From an uncultured Lachnospiraceae bacterium (lineage in GTDB: Bacteria > Bacillota_A > Clostridia > Lachnospirales > Lachnospiraceae), in the NCBI GenBank assembly GCA_902773195.1, contig CACYDL010000098.1:1-5285 (forward strand): a DNA stretch of 5,285 nt, read 5' to 3'. The first letter of the stretch is position 1. Each line of letters opens with the position of its first letter. The position numbers and the translations under genes were made by a program. The notes below the pieces were generated by a model. It was not told where the DNA came from and did not search any database. It saw only the letters and a program-made list of their open reading frames with translations. Of this stretch, positions 4,329-5,285 are shown piece after piece.

Positions 4329-5285
4329 ATGAAGAAAAATCATTTGGCAATACTGCTTTCTGTAGTGATGGCGGCGGCCCCGGTGACCTCCGCTTTTGCT
4401 GACGAGGAATCCGATCTCCGCGCTTCTGTGAGCCGCCACTACGACGAGGCCTACAGCGCCGAGGTGACGGCGGACAATCTCGCTGCCAGACGCGAGGAGC
4501 TCCAGTCCCAGATCAGCACCCTCAACGCCGACATGGTCGACCTCATGATGGAGATCAGCGAGGCCGAGGCCGGCATCGAGACGACCAAGACCAAGATCGG
4601 CGAGACCGAGGTCAAGATCGGCAATACCTCCAGAAAGCTCGAAAAGGCGATCAAGAAGCGCGACAAGCAGTACGCGGACATGGAGAAGCGCATTCAGTAC
4701 ATCTATGAAAACGGCGGAGACGCCGGCTGGATGCTCGCCGTTCTCGAGTCGAACGATCTGACCCAGTTCTTCAACAAGGCCGAGTACGCCTCCTCCGTGC
4801 AGGACGCGGACCGCAAAGCGCTGAACGCCGTCAAGAAGACGGTCGCCAGAGTGGAGAAGCTGAAGGGCGAGCTGGAGACCAGGAAGTCGACGCTCGAGAC
4901 GGAGCAGTCCACGCTTGAGACCCAGAAGGCGGCCCTCGAGGAGCAGAACGCGCAGCTGAACGCCCAGATCGAGCAGAAGCAGGCGGAATCCGACGACTAT
5001 GAGTGGCAGATCTCCGAGGCCAGAAGCACCGCCAACGCCCTGTATTCCCTGATCGAGCAGGAAAATGCCCGCATCAGCCAGATTGAGTACGAAAAGGAGC
5101 TCGAGGCGCAGAGACGCGCCGAGGCAGCCGCGAGAGCCGCCAGGGAGGCGGAAGAGGAAGCGGCCCGGCAGAGAGCCGAGAGGGAGAGAGAAGAGGAAGA
5201 GAGCTACGACGAGGACGAGGACTACGACGAGGACGATTCCGACTACGAGGATGAGGACTACGACGAGGACGACTCCGATTACGAG
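4329..5285 (+). CDS. Secreted PcsB/CwlO-like coiled-coil protein, N-terminal part
   Basis: Open for 319 codons and cut by the window end. A Sec signal peptide is clear: MKK, a hydrophobic core, and likely cleavage after SAFA (residue 24). Long coiled coils follow at about residues 35-125 and 155-270. They are interrupted by a short segment with YENGGDAGWMLAVLESNDLTQF (split here: YENGG at 126-130, VLESNDLTQF at 138-147), which matches the hairpin tip of the PcsB/CwlO coiled-coil domain. Residues 259-292 are rich in Ala, Glu and Arg, and 293-319 form an acidic Asp/Glu/Tyr repeat. In this family the coiled coil controls, often through FtsEX, a C-terminal peptidoglycan hydrolase domain (NlpC/P60, CHAP or M23). 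That domain would lie beyond the window, so hydrolase activity is inferred; an activator without a catalytic domain is possible. The promoter, Shine-Dalgarno site and start are good. Confidence 0.85.
   Translation, partial: MKKNHLAILLSVVMAAAPVTSAFADEESDLRASVSRHYDEAYSAEVTADNLAARREELQSQISTLNADMVDLMMEISEAEAGIETTKTKIGETEVKIGNTSRKLEKAIKKRDKQYADMEKRIQYIYENGGDAGWMLAVLESNDLTQFFNKAEYASSVQDADRKALNAVKKTVARVEKLKGELETRKSTLETEQSTLETQKAALEEQNAQLNAQIEQKQAESDDYEWQISEARSTANALYSLIEQENARISQIEYEKELEAQRRAEAAARAAREAEEEAARQRAEREREEEESYDEDEDYDEDDSDYEDEDYDEDDSDYE
5220..5285 (+). repeat. In-frame 36-bp repeat encoding an acidic linker
   Basis: Unit 1 (5220-5255) encodes DYDEDDSDYEDE. A second unit from 5256 encodes DYDEDDSDYE and is cut by the window end. 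The shared 30 bases differ at two positions, both silent (GAT/GAC). The acidic stretch begins at 5205. The near-identity suggests a recent duplication. The likely role is a flexible, strongly charged linker, possibly binding cations. Confidence 0.85.

Overview
The window looks like chromosomal DNA from a GC-rich member of the Clostridia (Bacillota), probably Lachnospiraceae or a relative. This rests on the strong purine-rich Shine-Dalgarno sites, the sigma-A-type promoters, the PcsB/CwlO-like secreted coiled-coil protein, and a radical SAM protein of a type I associate with Clostridia. The taxon is an inference. Coding DNA is visibly GC-rich, while the divergent promoter region at about 4175-4328 is strikingly AT-rich.

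Layout, left to right. A tRNA-Val(CAC) gene on the minus strand is cut at its 3' end by the window edge and has its own extended -10 promoter. On the plus strand follow rpiB (sugar-phosphate isomerase, 297-755) with a strong terminator, an MntP-like six-helix membrane protein (1030-1620) with its own -10 box, and a 529-residue radical SAM enzyme (1782-3371) preceded by a chain of GC-rich hairpins and followed by a strong terminator. A TetR-family regulator lies convergently on the minus strand (3611-4174). It is divergent from a secreted PcsB-like coiled-coil protein (4329 to the window end, cut before any catalytic domain).

No phage, transposon, CRISPR array or complete new system is visible. 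The gene content reads as housekeeping plus one enzyme of unknown substrate. The mntP-like and radical SAM genes may be co-transcribed, since no terminator with a U-tract separates them. The TetR gene and the secreted protein share a promoter region rich in inverted repeats, which suggests, without proving, that TetR controls itself and perhaps its neighbour.

The most unusual structure is in the DNA between genes. Two plus-strand genes are followed, before their terminators, by decaying tandem repeats: three 33-bp units that begin inside the last codons of rpiB, and about eight 13-bp units after the radical SAM gene. A third, in-frame 36-bp repeat encodes an acidic Asp/Glu/Tyr tail in the PcsB-like protein at the window end.
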